Below are positions 17,601 to 26,674 of a DNA stretch of 64,000 bases, in pieces. The notes beneath the pieces were generated by a model, which worked only from the letters and a program-made list of their open reading frames with translations, had not been told where the DNA came from and did no database searches. The DNA lies in the NCBI RefSeq assembly GCF_008035925.1, contig NZ_CP036264.1:9768123-9832122 (forward strand), given 5' to 3'. The DNA comes from Stieleria maiorica (GTDB lineage Bacteria; Planctomycetota; Planctomycetia; Pirellulales; Pirellulaceae). How positions within the stretch are numbered: the stretch's first letter is position 1; each line of letters starts with the position of its first letter. A program made the position numbers and the translations under genes.

Positions 17601-18502
17601 TCGATGCTCACATTGTCGATGTGAACGTTGAATTCGCCGAACAGTCGATCACCGGCATCGGTGCCTGTCATCGTCCAGGTGCCGACGATTTGGTCGCCGA
17701 CTTGCACTTGCATTTCTTCTTCGCCGATTTCACCGGCCGCATAGACCTGAATCGACAAAGCGCCCGGGAAGTGCGACAGGGCCGATCGGTCCAGGTCCCC
17801 GGCATGCGTCACCGGACCGACGGTGTGTTCCAAGTCCCAATCGGCCTGTCGATCGGCGGCCCCCGTGCGGTCGACCGACGCGGCGACGTCCAAACCGGTG
17901 GCCTTTGCGATGCGATCCAAGAACACACGACCTTCGTCGCCCGCGCCGACGTCACAGCCATAAATCAGCAAATCGGCGCCGGCAGCGAACGATGCTTTCC
18001 AGCGAACCAACTCGGCGGCTCGATCGGCGAGCGTGCCTGCGTCCACCCGGTCATTGCCCAACTGCAATTGGCCGGCGCGTCCGTGACTGATCAGGTGCAT
18101 GCTGTCAAGTTCGGATCGATCGGCCAAGATGGCGGTGATCTGCGACACGGCATCGGCGGAGTGATCCAGCACCACCAATTCCGCCCCCGCGGGGATCGCC
18201 GCCGAGATGTCGAAGCCGACGGCGTCAAAGTCACCGGCGACGTTCGGATCGATGATCACCAGCGTCGCCGACGGCTGGAGCGCACGAGCGTGGGCCGGGA
18301 TGGCATCGGTCGCGAGTGAATCGGTCGCGAGTGAATCGGTCGTGGGGACCGCCGGCGCGACTTGCACGGAATCGGTGACGGGTGCGGCAGAGACCGCTGC
18401 GCCGGCGTCGGCTGCAAGCATGATCCGCGGTTCCATCTCGCGGGCGGTCCAGGCTGGGGATTGACGGCGATTGTGACCCGTTTTGGCCCTTGGACGAACC
18501 AT
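14657..18502 (-). CDS. Giant mosaic surface protein: LEPR-XLL, DUF4347, lectin-like and sugar-dehydrogenase domains
   Basis: A 1281-residue protein. The N-terminal REMEPRIMLAADA (about residues 21-33) is the LEPR-XLL motif of large exported proteins. A DUF4347 domain follows (about 77-225; LISHGRAGQLQLG, LLIYGCDVGAGDEG), then two calcium-dependent carbohydrate-binding-like repeats (about 248-370 and 375-498) each with an FTND...DRNL signature, a Calx-beta domain after a proline-rich linker (about 515-620), an L-type lectin-like domain (about 632-850; GGEGLAFIIQN), and a C-terminal beta-propeller of the glucose/sorbosone dehydrogenase type (about 855-1281; GLRNPWRLSVDPVNGRLYIG). It probably acts at the cell surface in carbohydrate binding and perhaps PQQ-linked sugar oxidation; catalysis is inferred only. 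Confidence 0.88.
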   Translation of the reverse strand: MVRPRAKTGHNRRQSPAWTAREMEPRIMLAADAGAAVSAAPVTDSVQVAPAVPTTDSLATDSLATDAIPAHARALQPSATLVIIDPNVAGDFDAVGFDISAAIPAGAELVVLDHSADAVSQITAILADRSELDSMHLISHGRAGQLQLGNDRVDAGTLADRAAELVRWKASFAAGADLLIYGCDVGAGDEGRVFLDRIAKATGLDVAASVDRTGAADRQADWDLEHTVGPVTHAGDLDRSALSHFPGALSIQVYAAGEIGEEEMQVQVGDQIVGTWTMTGTDAGDRLFGEFNVHIDNVSIDDIRIHFTNDLYRPEIDFDRNLRIDRIVVDGVTYQTEDPAVFSTGSWRPEDGVTPGFRQTEYLHTNGYFQFASTGNESGSVITIDAEGNMGQERMELLIDGQVVQTFENVSTTPSSYSYQANQLVTADRIEIAFTNDFYDPGNDIDRNLTVDRVRVDGQIFETEAPSTYTTGFYVAGQGIVSGFYQNETLYGNGRFQFLADNPPPPPVDPPVDPPDNGESGSFVLVDDFAAVFESDGSVTMTIARVGGSDGVASVQYATESETATAGSDFIPESGSLVFADGETSKSVTIAVLQDGLVEGTESFSFRLTGSENASLLAPRTATINLLDIDQGLPAYASFDSAANLQLNRDARISNGKLQLTSAVPQQRGSAYFTTPISVDADTSFQATFAARFDGGQGSAGGEGLAFIIQNSPGGTAGQDIGNYPGGLAYNAQQNSIGIELDTFRNVYEQYSGEITFTVNGVMVNPHRTIQSPYDLNDGRTYYTWVDYNGQSDSLSVYISDVNEKPQFALMKTTLQLNGIVGNQAYVGFAAATGSAYNNTYIQSWSVTLDTPAADPPTIPIGQIIRQDIVTGLNQPLNVEWSPDGRNMYVGEKAGIVRVSRDGGPLTTMIDITAITNNVQDRGLVDFEVHPDFANNPYIYLNYTVDPPEVYNHVGNPLAGPDGSGNRAGRLIRMTLDASTNYTTVVPGSTVTLLGANSTWNNFNAFVDSTLNFNQPPAGLNPDGTYLQDFINSDSRSHTVGGLAFGTDGALYVGIGDGASFNQTDPRALRVQDPNSLSGKILRIDPITGQGFSDNPFFDGDLNSNRSKVYHLGLRNPWRLSVDPVNGRLYIGETGLVSFEEINIGPPGTNFGWPYYEGGQGVNLRTPSYQGLPQAQAFYNSGQPASPAFIAQPHTNGTDVIVLGSVGWDLNYGPQYNNDVFYADFASGVVRHGSVGAAGNLTSIGVFATGANFAVDIQQGPDGFLYYVDIVSGSVGRFLLI

Positions 18503-18759
18503 TGCAGCGACCGAACTTGTGATGGAAAGCGGGAAGGACAGAATGACCGGTTTCTGACATTACTTCCACGCCGGAGCAAAACAAGGCTACGGATCGCAAT
18601 TGATGAACCAATTACAACGCCTGGGCGGATCGTATCGATTTCGCGGCGCAATTTGTCGCGTCAGGATCACCATCACAGGCGATTCGCGTCAGATTGACGC
18701 GGCCCGTGGCGGTCCAGAGGTCTGTCAGTCGCGATGTGGCTGAAGACCGTGGTCTGCGT

Positions 18760-19716
18760 TCAGGCCGCGCTGCGTTTCCAGAACACCCGTTTGCCGTTGC
18801 GCCGCATCTGTCGCCAATAGTGCCGAGAATTCAACAATCCCGGCTCGTCGCCGGCCAGTGCCAGCAGTGAAATCAGACGTCGTTCCGGAGGGGCTTCGGC
18901 CGTCTCGATGACGCGCCGCGTCAATCGACTGTGCCGCCGCATTTGTCGCTGATGATCGGGTGAGATGCGAGCATCCTGCGACGTGATGTAGGGCGTGATC
19001 CCTCCGAGCAGCTCCAAAATACTCGCGTTTCGGGCCGTCGTTTTCTGGCCCGCATGGATGCGAAAGGCGGCCAACGGCACCTCGGTTCGCGCGACCTTCA
19101 TGCCGGCATCAAAGCCCCGCAACCAATAGTCGAAGTCCATCGTGTAGTGGAGTGATTCGTTGAACCGCCCGATCCGCTCACTCAGCCGATTGGTCCAGAA
19201 CACTTCGGGCTGAATGAAGTTGCGATTGGGGTTGGGGTTCAACCAATGATTCCACAAGTCGACGATTTCGGCGAGCGACGAGATGTCCGAAATCTGATCA
19301 CCGATCGTTTGCCCGGTGGCATCCACTTTTCGGCAGACACCGTACAGCAGATCGGCGTGTGGGTTTTCGTTTCTCAACGTGACGATCCGCCGAAAGGCAT
19401 CGGGCAAGTAGTAATCGTCGCTATTGATGTAAGCGCAGATGTCGCCTTCGACCTGCTCGAATCCTTTGTTGATCGCGTGTGATTGACCGCGATCTTTTTC
19501 GCTGCACCAAAACGCCAACTCGTTGCGGTACTTTCTGATGATGTCGGCCGATCCATCCGTGCTGCCTCCATCGACGACGGCATATTGCAACTCGAACTCG
19601 GTTCCGCGACCCTGTTGTGACAAGACGCTTAAGATCGTCTGTTCCAAGTACTCCGCCTGATTGAACGACGGCGTGACGATTCGGAAGATGGGCAGGCGAC
19701 GATTCGAGGTCGACAT
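18760..19716 (-). CDS. Family 2 glycosyltransferase
   Basis: A 318-residue GT-A glycosyltransferase. Motifs in order are PIFRIVTPSFNQAEYLEQTI, VVDGGSTDGSADII, GQSHAINKGFEQVEGDICAY and the DxD-like INSDDYY, with a late YTMDFDYWLRG acceptor-side motif. This subgroup (WcaA-like, with the 'GQSxAINKGF' motif) is typical of exopolysaccharide clusters. The ATG at 19716 is used; the frame is open far upstream, but that part overlaps the preceding GT4 gene. The start lies 20 bases after that gene's stop, so the two are co-transcribed. No membrane helix is present. Confidence 0.9.
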   Translation of the reverse strand: MSTSNRRLPIFRIVTPSFNQAEYLEQTILSVLSQQGRGTEFELQYAVVDGGSTDGSADIIRKYRNELAFWCSEKDRGQSHAINKGFEQVEGDICAYINSDDYYLPDAFRRIVTLRNENPHADLLYGVCRKVDATGQTIGDQISDISSLAEIVDLWNHWLNPNPNRNFIQPEVFWTNRLSERIGRFNESLHYTMDFDYWLRGFDAGMKVARTEVPLAAFRIHAGQKTTARNASILELLGGITPYITSQDARISPDHQRQMRRHSRLTRRVIETAEAPPERRLISLLALAGDEPGLLNSRHYWRQMRRNGKRVFWKRSAA

Positions 19717-19736
19717 GGTGGATCTTTTAAGGAGTG

Positions 19737-21083
19737 TTAGGCAGCGCGGCGCTGAGATTGTTCGCCGGAATCGACGAGAGTGCGATACAGTTCGATGTAG
19801 CGCTGCGCCTCCGTGTCCGCCTGATACTGATCCAGGATCAGTTCTCGAGCTTGTCCACCCATCGCTTTGATGGCCTGCGGATTGGCGATTGCGGTCTTTA
19901 GCCGGCTTGCCAGTTGTGCGGCGTTGCCGGTGTCGGCGAGCAGTCCGGTCTTTCCCGGAATCACATAGTCGGGGATTCCGCCGGCATCGAATCCGATCAC
20001 CGGCGTTCCGCATGCCATCGCTTCCAAACCGGTCAGCGGAAGATTGTCTTCGGTCGACGGCAAAACAAACGCATCGGCCGCACTGTACACCAATCGACGC
20101 GTTCGATCGTCCTGCACGCTGCCGACATGAATGGTTTGCGGCAACTCCTTGTTTGACTCGGACAGGGTTCCGCTGCCGAACACCAGGCAACGAACGTTCG
20201 GGTTCGGCCCGACATGTTCGAGCGCCGCAGCCAACTCAGCAGCACCTTTACGGCGATTGCCAAGGCTCATCGCTCCAAACCCGATGATGAACGCGTCGGT
20301 CTCAATGCCGAGGGCTTCGCGGGCGAACCGCTTCTGCATCGGATACAGTCGATCGGTCGGCATTCCGTAGGGAATCCGCGTGAATGATCTCGCACCGGCC
20401 AACAACGGGCTCGAGCGCGCTTGCTGCAGCAACCACCGGCTCGGCGCGACGATGTGCAGGTTAATGTCCTGTAACGCACGTCGCTTGGTTTCAAAAGATC
20501 GAAAACTGACGTCCCTCTGGCCGGGCCGTTTGATTTGGGGACAGTTGCCACATCCGAGGCGAAATCGCTCGCACCCGCCTGAAAAGTGACAACCGCCGCT
20601 CAGCGCGTTCATGTCGTGCAGGGTCCAAACAACAGCTTGGTCGCCCGAAAGCGAACCGAAGAAGCTGGGAAAGTCGATGAACTTGGAGATCCAATGCAGG
20701 TGGATGAGGTGCTGCTGTGCGTCGACGGCGTTTGGGTCAGCCGCGGGGTGGTCCAGCGGAGGCCAGGGGGTGAACGGTTTTCCGTGCGGCGAGGTGAAAA
20801 TTTCCGCACCCGGTTTCGTGCCACCCGTGGCGCGCTTGAATCGTTGGCGATGCAGTCGAAAGCGGATCCGATCGACGGAGTCTCGCAGCGTCCCCTTGCC
20901 GGGCCAATGCGTGCTGTAGTATTCACCGTCCTCGGTTTCCGTGCACTGACGACCGGTGAAGGTTTGACCGGCCAGGTGTTGGAACCGGCTTTGGATGCCG
21001 GCGCCGCGTAGTGCCTGGTGCAATTGTCGCGCCGCGGTCGCAGCTCCGCCGCGAAGAAAGCTATTGAAATGACTGACAAACAC
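19737..21083 (-). CDS. Family 4 (group 1) glycosyltransferase
   Basis: A GT-B fold retaining glycosyltransferase. The N-terminal acceptor domain starts VSHFNSFLRGGAATAARQLH and contains VVWTLHDMNALSGGCHFSGG. The C-terminal donor domain has the hallmark VLPSTEDNLPLTGLEAMACG with the catalytic/nucleotide E-x7-E acidic pair, then TPVIGFDAGGIPDYV. The cysteine-rich loop (CHFSGGCERFRLGCGNCP) is usual for WcaC-type enzymes. The start is uncertain: GTG at 21083 has GGTGGGA just upstream and gives the family's normal N terminus, while TTG at 21137 would add 18 residues. It is the first gene of a two-gene operon with the GT2 that follows. Confidence 0.88.
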   Translation of the reverse strand: MFVSHFNSFLRGGAATAARQLHQALRGAGIQSRFQHLAGQTFTGRQCTETEDGEYYSTHWPGKGTLRDSVDRIRFRLHRQRFKRATGGTKPGAEIFTSPHGKPFTPWPPLDHPAADPNAVDAQQHLIHLHWISKFIDFPSFFGSLSGDQAVVWTLHDMNALSGGCHFSGGCERFRLGCGNCPQIKRPGQRDVSFRSFETKRRALQDINLHIVAPSRWLLQQARSSPLLAGARSFTRIPYGMPTDRLYPMQKRFAREALGIETDAFIIGFGAMSLGNRRKGAAELAAALEHVGPNPNVRCLVFGSGTLSESNKELPQTIHVGSVQDDRTRRLVYSAADAFVLPSTEDNLPLTGLEAMACGTPVIGFDAGGIPDYVIPGKTGLLADTGNAAQLASRLKTAIANPQAIKAMGGQARELILDQYQADTEAQRYIELYRTLVDSGEQSQRRAA

Positions 21084-21394
21084 TGGATCCCACCGCGAAA
21101 CGAAGCACACGAGAGTGTCGGACTCTTTGTCCTTCAATCGCCGGAATTGACGGCGGGCGATGAGTCATCTGCCGCCGGTAGCAGATGTTCGGGTTTGGCA
21201 AACTTTCCGGGCCGAAGTGCGTCGATCGGAAAGATCTGTGGGTGAGGGGACGCCCTCTGGAGGGACCGTCCGCCTACAGGACGATCGCTTTTCGTTGCTC
21301 CGATGGCCGTCGTCCGCTGGAATCAGCGCAGGGATGGCAGAATGATTCGGGGCAGAATGATGGGGTTGCAGGTGAATGCCCGCCGAGGCGACCG

Positions 21395-24121
21395 TTACGC
21401 GTCCAGCAGCTTTGCCAGTGTCGTCGCCAGACCTCGCAAGGCCTCGGTGTCCGGCAGCGTGATCGTCAATTGCGGGCGCCCCTGTTCGTCTTTGTCGATG
21501 CTTTGTGACAGACGCTCGGTCAACGCGGCAACGGTCTGCTCGTCGGGCACCTTATTGTCGGCCGACGGAATCAGTTCACCCGCCAAGGAGAGTGCGGCAC
21601 TGATCAAACCGCTGGTTGCCGCGGCGACCTTTTCGCGTCTGGCTTGCAGTACTTGGGCTTCCGCCTCGACCCGTCGTTGCTGGCTTTCATCGACCGGCGC
21701 GGCGGGCAGGGGATCCAAGATGACTTCCAGCCGACGTCGCAGGTCTTCCATTCCGCTGACCATTTCGACCTTGGTGACGTCGCTGTCCAGATCGATCGAT
21801 GCGTCGGCAAGCTCCTGCTTGGACGCCAGCGTCTCCAACAACCGCTCTTCGATCGTGTCTCCGACGGTCACCAGTTTGTAGATATGAACCGGGTTCTTTT
21901 GCCCCATCCGATAGGCGCGTGCGATCCGTTGCTCGAGCACCGCAGGGTTCCAGGGCAGATCGACGTTGATGACCGTGTTGGCCGCTTGCAGGTTCAATCC
22001 CGTTGATCCGGCATTGGTCATACAGATCACGCGGCACTCGGGATCGTTTTGGAATCGCGACACCAATTCGCCGCGTTTCTTTTGAGCCACTTGGCCGTCC
22101 AGACGAACGTACTCGCAATCCATCGCGTCCATCCGTCGCTCGATCCGATCCAGCATGCGTCTCCATTCGCTAAACAGCACGATCTTACGTGTCGGATCTT
22201 CGATCAACCCTTCCAGCAACTCGGTCAATCGTTCCAACTTGCTGCTGTATTCGGCTTCCTCCTGGTCGATCAGGTAGGTGCTGTCGCAAGCCATGCGTGC
22301 CATCAGCAACGATTTTTGCATCCGCAACACGTCCATTTCGGTCATGAACTTTTTGTTGACGATTTGGGCCACGATGGCGAGATGGGAATCGTTGATTTCT
22401 TTCTGCTCGGCCGTCGGTTCGATCCGAATCACTTCGTCGATCCGTTCGGGAAGCTGTTTGGCGACCTCGCTGCGCGTGCGGCGCAGCAGGATCGGTCGCA
22501 GCGAATCGCGAAGCTGGTCCAGACGGTGATAACCCAACGTCTTGCCACGTTCGTCAACAACGTGGTGTTTATGAAAGAATTCGTATGCCGGTCCCAAACG
22601 ATCTTCGTCGACGAATCGAGTGACGGTGAACAGGTCGCCGAGTCGGTTTTCCAGAGGCGTCCCGGATAACACCAACCGGAACGGGCTTTCCAGCTGACGA
22701 ATCACATTGCTCGTCTTCGATTCCCAATTTTTGATCCGTTGCCCTTCGTCCAAGATGATCAGATCCCAGGGAACTTCTTCGATCGCCGTCAGGTCACGCA
22801 GGACTTGTTCGTAGTTACAGATCGTAAAGAACGTGTCGCTTCGATATTGTTCACAGCGTTCGGCCCCGGTGCCTAAGACGATTTGCGTGGACCGGTCGCT
22901 GAAGCGACGGATCTCGTTCCTCCATTGCGATTTCAACGAGGCCGGGGAGACGATCAGCACGCGTCGAATGTCGGCCAATTGCGACAACAACTCAGCCACC
23001 CCGATACCTTGGATGGTCTTTCCCAGCCCCATGTCGTCGGCCAGGATCGCCCGACCGGCACCGGCGGCGAACGCAATCCCGTCCAGCTGGTAGGGCAGCA
23101 GCGTCGCATCGAGCAATTCGGTCCGTAGCGGATGGTTTTCCGGATCCTTGCGAATCTCGTCACAGGCGGCGCGAACACGCTGTTGGGTCAACTGGCGCTG
23201 GATGTAGGCTTCCGCGTCGGGATAGATCGTGACGTCGATCCCGGAATTTTCCAGCGCCTCGATCCGCGTCATCGCCTCCGATGCATCCGTAATGGGGATC
23301 GAATTCGCATCCCCGACGATCTCTTCCAGCTTGGCGTCGGTTTTGTAGGGAAGATGAAACAACAACCCACGCTGCTGGCCGTAACACAGCCCCAATGACA
23401 GTTTCTTGCGTCGGTAGGGAGAGTTGATTTTGGCGGCGGAGAATCGTTTTCGAACCTTGGTTTGGACGTGCAGAATGTGCTTGCAGGTCTGCAATTTATT
23501 GGTTCGAAAATCGGGGCACGTGCAATACGTCATCCCGGGGTGAAATCCTCGCAGCGCGACGCGATACGTTCTGCCGGATCGCTCGCTGGTGACCAAATAA
23601 TCCGTCCATGGTTTGGACGTGTTGGTCGAACGCACCTTCATGCGTTCTTCCTCGGCGCGTTGGATGCGATCGGCGATCGCCCGCTGATTCAATTCGTCGG
23701 GTGTCAGATGTTCCAACGGCACCGATTCATCGGGCGGCTGGGCCAGGCCGAGATCACTCTTGGATTGCAGCAGATGGTCCAGGGCCGCACCGAGGTGAAT
23801 GCAGGGTCCCTCGCAGGAGTCACAATTGGAGAGCAATTGGCGGCGACGCCCCGATTCCAGCGTGATCGTCGCGATCGCCAGGCCGTTGTCCTCCTCCGGG
23901 TCCTGGAATCGGACCCGGAACAGATCGCCGCCCAGAAAAACGTCGTCGTGGTTGAGGTCTAGAAACTGAGCCCCCTGGCGGATCAACGTTGCCCCTTCAT
24001 CGCCGAGCAACTGACAGGCTTGGGAGTACGTCAACGATCCGAGTCGCTGATGGAACACGTTGCCCTTTTTCTTGCGAGCGTTCGATCGGGTCCCATCCGT
24101 TTTTGTCGCCGTCTGACTCAT
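21395..24121 (-). CDS. SWIM zinc finger plus SNF2-family ATP-dependent helicase
   Basis: A 908-residue Swi2/Snf2 ATPase. A SWIM zinc finger near residue 200 (TYCTCPDFRTNKLQTCKHIL, CxCx_nCxH) precedes the motor. Motor motifs are I (ILADDMGLGKTIQGIG), Ia (VSPASLKSQWRNEI), II (ILDEGQRIKN, with DEGQ in place of DEAH), III (LVLSGTPLENRLGDLF), V (NAGSTGLNLQAANTVINVD) and VI (QRIARAYRMGQKNPV). These proteins translocate on double-stranded DNA and remodel nucleoprotein complexes; the bacterial substrate is not defined. The ATG has GGAAGG five bases upstream, one of the better ribosome sites in this window. It stands alone. Confidence 0.92.
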   Translation of the reverse strand: MSQTATKTDGTRSNARKKKGNVFHQRLGSLTYSQACQLLGDEGATLIRQGAQFLDLNHDDVFLGGDLFRVRFQDPEEDNGLAIATITLESGRRRQLLSNCDSCEGPCIHLGAALDHLLQSKSDLGLAQPPDESVPLEHLTPDELNQRAIADRIQRAEEERMKVRSTNTSKPWTDYLVTSERSGRTYRVALRGFHPGMTYCTCPDFRTNKLQTCKHILHVQTKVRKRFSAAKINSPYRRKKLSLGLCYGQQRGLLFHLPYKTDAKLEEIVGDANSIPITDASEAMTRIEALENSGIDVTIYPDAEAYIQRQLTQQRVRAACDEIRKDPENHPLRTELLDATLLPYQLDGIAFAAGAGRAILADDMGLGKTIQGIGVAELLSQLADIRRVLIVSPASLKSQWRNEIRRFSDRSTQIVLGTGAERCEQYRSDTFFTICNYEQVLRDLTAIEEVPWDLIILDEGQRIKNWESKTSNVIRQLESPFRLVLSGTPLENRLGDLFTVTRFVDEDRLGPAYEFFHKHHVVDERGKTLGYHRLDQLRDSLRPILLRRTRSEVAKQLPERIDEVIRIEPTAEQKEINDSHLAIVAQIVNKKFMTEMDVLRMQKSLLMARMACDSTYLIDQEEAEYSSKLERLTELLEGLIEDPTRKIVLFSEWRRMLDRIERRMDAMDCEYVRLDGQVAQKKRGELVSRFQNDPECRVICMTNAGSTGLNLQAANTVINVDLPWNPAVLEQRIARAYRMGQKNPVHIYKLVTVGDTIEERLLETLASKQELADASIDLDSDVTKVEMVSGMEDLRRRLEVILDPLPAAPVDESQQRRVEAEAQVLQARREKVAAATSGLISAALSLAGELIPSADNKVPDEQTVAALTERLSQSIDKDEQGRPQLTITLPDTEALRGLATTLAKLLDA

Positions 24122-24226
24122 CAGCCTTCCGTCCTTTCGGTTCCGTGGTCGATTGACGCTGAACCGAAATTAGAACGGGGCGGGGGAAGGCTGACAAGTT
24201 TGATCTGGCCGGTTGAGTGAGCCCGT

Positions 24227-24335
24227 CGTTCCAAGGCTCCGCCTTGGAACGGGATGCCGGTGTGGCTCCGCCACACGCGGTTGACCGACGGGAGGCGGAG
24301 CCTCCGAAGTCGTGTGTTCCCAGGCAGAGCTCGGG
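24227..24335. repeat. Cluster of short perfect palindromes
   Basis: Three mini-hairpins share the core 'ggctccgcc' or its complement: 'gttccaaggctccgcctt' running to 'ggaac' (24227-24251, 11-base perfect arms), 'tgtggctccgccaca' (24261-24275) and 'ggaggcggagcctcc' (24291-24305). A 'gttcccaggcagagctcggg' tail (24316-24335) follows. They lie between the FAD oxidoreductase gene and the helicase gene. Confidence 0.75.
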
Positions 24336-24349
24336 AGCAAGGGTCTCAA

Positions 24350-26674
24350 TCACTTCGCTTCGATCATTTGGACGGCATCCAGGTGCACCAGTCCGTTCGC
24401 CTGATCGGTCAGGATAACGACGTGGATCTCTTGATCTTTGTCGACGTCGATCGTCGCGACCGGCGTGAATTGACGCTCCTCGGTCCCTCGGTAGCTGACG
24501 CTTTCACGAACGACCCGATCGCCGATTCGGATTTCGACCGGTGCTTCGGTGGCACGGTTGTTAAAGCGTTCGTCGGCCGGAGCGCACCCGACCAGGATCT
24601 GGAATCGGCCGGCCTTGGGGGCCTTGATCGTGTACGTCGCTTGGGCACCGGAGTTGCCGCCGGCGTACTTGTAGCTGTAAGCGACATAGCGGTCGTTTCG
24701 GCCGCCGCCGCTGGTCCATTTCCCTGTCAGCTCTGCCTCGCGGTCGTCGATCACGATGCCGTCAAACGACTCCGGGTCTTGACCGGTCATCGGTCCGTAC
24801 TTGGACGCCCGCGGCAGTGCGCCTTCGTCGATGGTGATCGGTGCCGAGGGGGTGCTGCGGCGAGCCTTGCCCGGCAGTTCGAGCAGTTTCAACAGCTCGT
24901 CCAGATGATCATCGTAGACCTCACGCGGCGTGCAGTTGCGGAGGGCACAGATCGACGCCGCTTTGCCGACGACTTCGCCCATCATGCCACAGGTTTTCAT
25001 CACGCGGACGGTGCCGAGGGCTTCGTGGGTAACGCTGACGTTGCGTCCGGCCATGAACAGGTTGTCGATGTTGCGGCTGTAGAAACAACGGTACGGAACG
25101 GGATAGCCGTACGACCGATCGACGCGGCGGTCATGAACGGCGACGCTGATGAACGGGTTGTCGGGATATTTTTTGGCGTACTGTTCTTTGGGATAGTGCA
25201 GGTCGATCGACCAGGTGCTGGGGACACAGCCGTCGGGGAAGTCACGTTTGGCGACGATGTCGTCTTGGGTCAGGATGACATCGCCGAGCAAACGATTACT
25301 CTCCCGCGGTCCGCCGACATAGGCGACCCAAGTGAGTACGGCGGTCTTGTGATCGGCGGCACCGTCACGGTTTTTCATGGCATTGAACGCACCATAGACG
25401 GCACGCAAGTTCCAGTCACGGATCCCCTCGGCGTCGCCCAGCGCGTCTTTGTCGAATCCGCTCTCCCAGAACCATTGACCGTGGTGGTCACGGGGGTAGG
25501 GAAAGTCTTGCATTTCCAGATCCAGCGCCCACGGGGTTTCGGGGAACGACTGCGGCGAATCGGTTTCGTCCCAACGCCACATGTTGCTCATCCCCATGCG
25601 TCCATCGGGCGCCATGTCACTGTCGGCTCCGACGAATTGGCCCAGCCAGCCGTGGCCGGTGCAGTCGACGAACCGATCGCCGAGCATACGGACCACGGCG
25701 CCGGTCTTGGTATTGAGTGCATCGACCGAGACGATGTGATTGTCTTTGACGACGGCGTCAAAGGCGTGGTGATTGAGCCAGAGATCGATTTGGGGTTCGG
25801 CGCGGACGACGCGTTCTTTTAACTCGTCGCCGAACTCCTCGTAGCGACCCGGTGACTTGGTCGCTTGGTCGGCGAACTCCTCGATGATCTCGCCGATCCG
25901 GGGGAACTTGCCGCGACGGATGTTGCCCATCGCCCACACCCGCACTTCGCTGGAACCGTTGCCGCCCAGCACGCCGCGGTCTTGGATCAATGCCACGCGG
26001 CAACCCATCCGTGCGGCGCTGATCGCCGAGCCCATTCCGGCATACCCACCACCGACGACCACCAGATCATACGGGCCACGCTCCAGCGGCTCTTCGGGAA
26101 GCCCCAGTTGCTTGCGGCGCCAATCGGTCAACACCTTGTCGGCCGGCGGCGGAGGATCGCCATCGAGCGAGGTGGTCAGGTACAGGCAATCGCAGCGGCC
26201 GTCGAATCCGGTCAAGTCCTTCAGGCGGAGCTCGGTTTTGCCCGCGTCCAATTGGATCGTCCCCCCGTCATGCCAGCCCCACGTGGCACCCTCGGTGCCG
26301 AACGTCTCCGGTAGCGTCTGGCCGCCGATCAGGACCTGGAATCTGCCGGGATCGCCGGGGGCGTCCCAACGGGCCACCCAATCATAGGTGCGAACCCAAA
26401 CGCGGTACGTCCCGGCCTGTTGCACATCGATTTGGGTGACCGCGTCATCGACCGGTTTGCCCAGCCCGTGGGCCAGCAAATACGGAGACCCCATTTGTTG
26501 AATGAACTGGGTGTCCAGTTTCCACCCGCCAGCATCATCAAAACTCTCGGTTTCGACAAAGATTTCTGCCGCGTGGGCCGATTTCGAGACAATGAACGGC
26601 AGACCGACCACCAGGAATGCGGCCAGCAACGCAAAACAACGCGGGCGTCGCACGGGGAGAGGATTGCAACTCAT
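24350..26674 (-). CDS. Secreted FAD-dependent oxidoreductase with flanking sugar-binding-like domains
   Basis: A 774-residue exported flavoprotein. The signal peptide ends at about AHA-AEI (residues 33-36). Residues 35-155 form a beta-rich module like those that bind sugars (YRVWVRTYDWVARWDAPGDP). The FAD-binding core of the FAD_oxidored family begins with YDLVVVGGGYAGMGSAISAA and ALIQDRGVLGGNGSSE, and ends near GRNVSVTHEALGTVRVMKTC. A second beta-rich module occupies the last 130 residues. ATG at 26674 is preferred to a TTG 33 bases upstream because it gives a normal signal peptide. Family members are frequent near sulfatase and polysaccharide-use genes in planctomycetes; the substrate is unknown. 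Confidence 0.88.
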   Translation of the reverse strand: MSCNPLPVRRPRCFALLAAFLVVGLPFIVSKSAHAAEIFVETESFDDAGGWKLDTQFIQQMGSPYLLAHGLGKPVDDAVTQIDVQQAGTYRVWVRTYDWVARWDAPGDPGRFQVLIGGQTLPETFGTEGATWGWHDGGTIQLDAGKTELRLKDLTGFDGRCDCLYLTTSLDGDPPPPADKVLTDWRRKQLGLPEEPLERGPYDLVVVGGGYAGMGSAISAARMGCRVALIQDRGVLGGNGSSEVRVWAMGNIRRGKFPRIGEIIEEFADQATKSPGRYEEFGDELKERVVRAEPQIDLWLNHHAFDAVVKDNHIVSVDALNTKTGAVVRMLGDRFVDCTGHGWLGQFVGADSDMAPDGRMGMSNMWRWDETDSPQSFPETPWALDLEMQDFPYPRDHHGQWFWESGFDKDALGDAEGIRDWNLRAVYGAFNAMKNRDGAADHKTAVLTWVAYVGGPRESNRLLGDVILTQDDIVAKRDFPDGCVPSTWSIDLHYPKEQYAKKYPDNPFISVAVHDRRVDRSYGYPVPYRCFYSRNIDNLFMAGRNVSVTHEALGTVRVMKTCGMMGEVVGKAASICALRNCTPREVYDDHLDELLKLLELPGKARRSTPSAPITIDEGALPRASKYGPMTGQDPESFDGIVIDDREAELTGKWTSGGGRNDRYVAYSYKYAGGNSGAQATYTIKAPKAGRFQILVGCAPADERFNNRATEAPVEIRIGDRVVRESVSYRGTEERQFTPVATIDVDKDQEIHVVILTDQANGLVHLDAVQMIEAK

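Noticed and set aside
24254..25822. A 522-codon plus-strand frame opposite the FAD oxidoreductase gene
   Set aside because: Shadow frame; the minus-strand gene has a signal peptide and FAD-binding motif.
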